Assembly: GCA_030671005.1 (NCBI GenBank)
Contig: DAOVAN010000093.1
Location: 1 to 6,446, forward strand
Length of the DNA: 6,446 bases
Reading direction: 5' to 3'
Source of the DNA: Caldifarciminota bacterium
Lineage (GTDB): Bacteria; Hydrothermota; Tepidihabitantia; SM23-42
In this document: in pieces, positions 5,388-6,446 of the stretch
How positions within the stretch are numbered: the first letter of the stretch is position 1
Layout: each line of letters opens with the position of its first letter
Position numbers and translations under genes: made by a program
The notes under the pieces: generated by a model
Told to the model about the DNA's origin: nothing
Database searches by the model: none
Seen by the model: only the letters and a program-made list of their open reading frames with translations

Positions 5388-6446
5388 TTACCAACCGATA
5401 GTCAAACCAAGGCGATGTGTTGCCTTGAGGATTCCTTTATTCATGTATGCATAGTCGATTTTCCACATCGTGGAGCCGGTTCTCAGATTGAATCCAACAC
5501 CGGCGGTAAGGTTATTAAGCATTTCTTGCCAGTCATCACCCCATTCAGGGTATGTCATACGGTCTTCGACCGTATCGAGCACTGGTTCTCCACCGCTCAT
5601 CGCCCTCATGTACTCCATACTCAGATATGCCTTGTACCCGAAGCGCAGGAATAGTGTATTCAGATAACCGTATTCCATACCCAAGTTGAGTGTCTCAAAA
5701 TTGTCATTGGGATGATTCAGGTCAAGGGCTAGAGTCAGTACGTTCGCCTCTGTCTCGACAGCATTGAACGCAAGGCCAAAGCGGAAAGTCAGTGGCATAG
5801 GGAAATTTGATGACTTGAGTGAAGCGGGCAACAGCTCGTAAAAGACTGGTGAGCCCGGATAAGGGTCATAGGTAACATCGAGGTTCCGACCACCATAAGC
5901 TATGTCGGTTCCAAAATTGCTCATCGATGCTGCCAGACGTAACCCCTTGACGCCGGTGTTGTAGTGGATACCAAAATCAAACGCAATACCCGCGGCAGTC
6001 GTGTAAAAGATCTGTTCCTGAACCGCCTTGAATGTAATGCCTGCCGCAAGACGGTCAGTGAACATCCTGCCAAACGAGAAGCCCACGGCATAATCTGAGG
6101 CATTAAAGAATTGGCCCGTGCCCGTATCCTCGCGTATTGTAGTATTGGGGTTATCCACCGTGGTAATCTCCATCTCACCCATCTGTAATGCCGTGACACT
6201 AAGACCCAATGTGCCAAAACCACCAAGCGGAAACGCGGCAGTCAGATACTCATGTCTGATGTCAGCAATCCATTCGTTGTGATGAAAGCCAATCTCACGC
6301 ATGGTAAGGATGGCGAGTCCTGCGGGATTCCAGAAACTTGCCGTAGCATCATCAGATATTGCGACGAACGCCTCACCCATAGCTGCACCCCTACCGATAC
6401 CGATTTTGAGGAATTGCGCACCAGATGTACCCAACTTCGCAAAATC
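5388..6446 (-). CDS. PorV/PorQ-family outer-membrane protein, 5' partial
   Basis: The frame is open to the right edge; 352 residues are visible and the signal peptide and probably a few residues of the mature start lie outside. The visible start DFAKLGTSGAQFLKIGIG is the usual mature N-terminus of this family, so the TTG at 6434 is an internal leucine codon and not the start. The family motif DDATASFWNPAGLA is at visible residues 32-45. The rest shows alternating amphipathic strands with glycine and aromatic residues (GTLGLSVTALQMG, FLRFGYKAYLSMEY) and ends LGLTIGW, as expected of a beta-barrel in the FadL-like class with a C-terminal aromatic residue. In known type IX secretion, PorV is the outer-membrane shuttle that takes cargo from the translocon to the attachment machinery, and PorQ is a related member; which one this is cannot be told. 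The gene lies upstream of a cargo-type protein, 132 nt apart, same strand. Confidence 0.85.
   Translation of the reverse strand, partial: DFAKLGTSGAQFLKIGIGRGAAMGEAFVAISDDATASFWNPAGLAILTMREIGFHHNEWIADIRHEYLTAAFPLGGFGTLGLSVTALQMGEMEITTVDNPNTTIREDTGTGQFFNASDYAVGFSFGRMFTDRLAAGITFKAVQEQIFYTTAAGIAFDFGIHYNTGVKGLRLAASMSNFGTDIAYGGRNLDVTYDPYPGSPVFYELLPASLKSSNFPMPLTFRFGLAFNAVETEANVLTLALDLNHPNDNFETLNLGMEYGYLNTLFLRFGYKAYLSMEYMRAMSGGEPVLDTVEDRMTYPEWGDDWQEMLNNLTAGVGFNLRTGSTMWKIDYAYMNKGILKATHRLGLTIGW

Noticed and set aside
6432..6434. TTG at 6434-6432 as the start of the PorV/PorQ-like gene.
   Set aside because: The frame continues to the window edge with residues (DFAK) that fit the usual mature N-terminus, and a signal peptide is expected further upstream.

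Overview
The window looks like a chromosomal piece of a bacterium from the FCB superphylum or a neighbouring candidate phylum such as candidate division WOR-3 (Stahlbacteria). Two things point there: an outer-membrane protein of the PorV/PorQ family, and next to it a secreted protein with a C-terminal sorting domain of the type IX secretion (Por) kind. No taxonomic marker gene is present, so this placement is an inference.

Left half, plus strand (1-3422): four tightly packed genes, all encoding membrane proteins. The first (cut at its 5' end by the window edge) has a signal-like start, a fibronectin type III domain, a transmembrane helix and a large conserved domain that I associate with DUF6754. 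The second is a six-helix membrane protein. The third is a soluble domain held between two transmembrane helices. The fourth is another polytopic membrane protein. Gene spacing is 9 nt between genes 1 and 2 and an ATGA overlap between genes 2 and 3. Genes 3 and 4 are separated by 151 nt holding a 50-bp tandem repeat, each unit with a palindrome, plus an 11-bp hairpin right against the ribosome binding site of gene 4. A 52-codon reading frame spans exactly this gap, sharing 4 nt with each neighbour. The function of the four-gene module is unknown to me; the architecture suggests an envelope complex joining an outside domain to a cytoplasmic one.

Middle (3423-3560): a convergent intergenic region with a clear bidirectional intrinsic terminator.

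Right half, minus strand (3561-6446): transcription runs from right to left. A PorV/PorQ-like outer-membrane beta-barrel protein (5' end outside the window) is followed by a secreted Asp-box (BNR) repeat protein of 564 residues with a C-terminal sorting domain. In known type IX systems PorV carries cargo proteins with such C-terminal domains at the outer membrane, so the pair plausibly works together. The 132-nt gap between them holds a 14-bp perfect hairpin and several Shine-Dalgarno-like stretches. I saw no tRNA, rRNA, CRISPR array, insertion sequence or convincing promoter.
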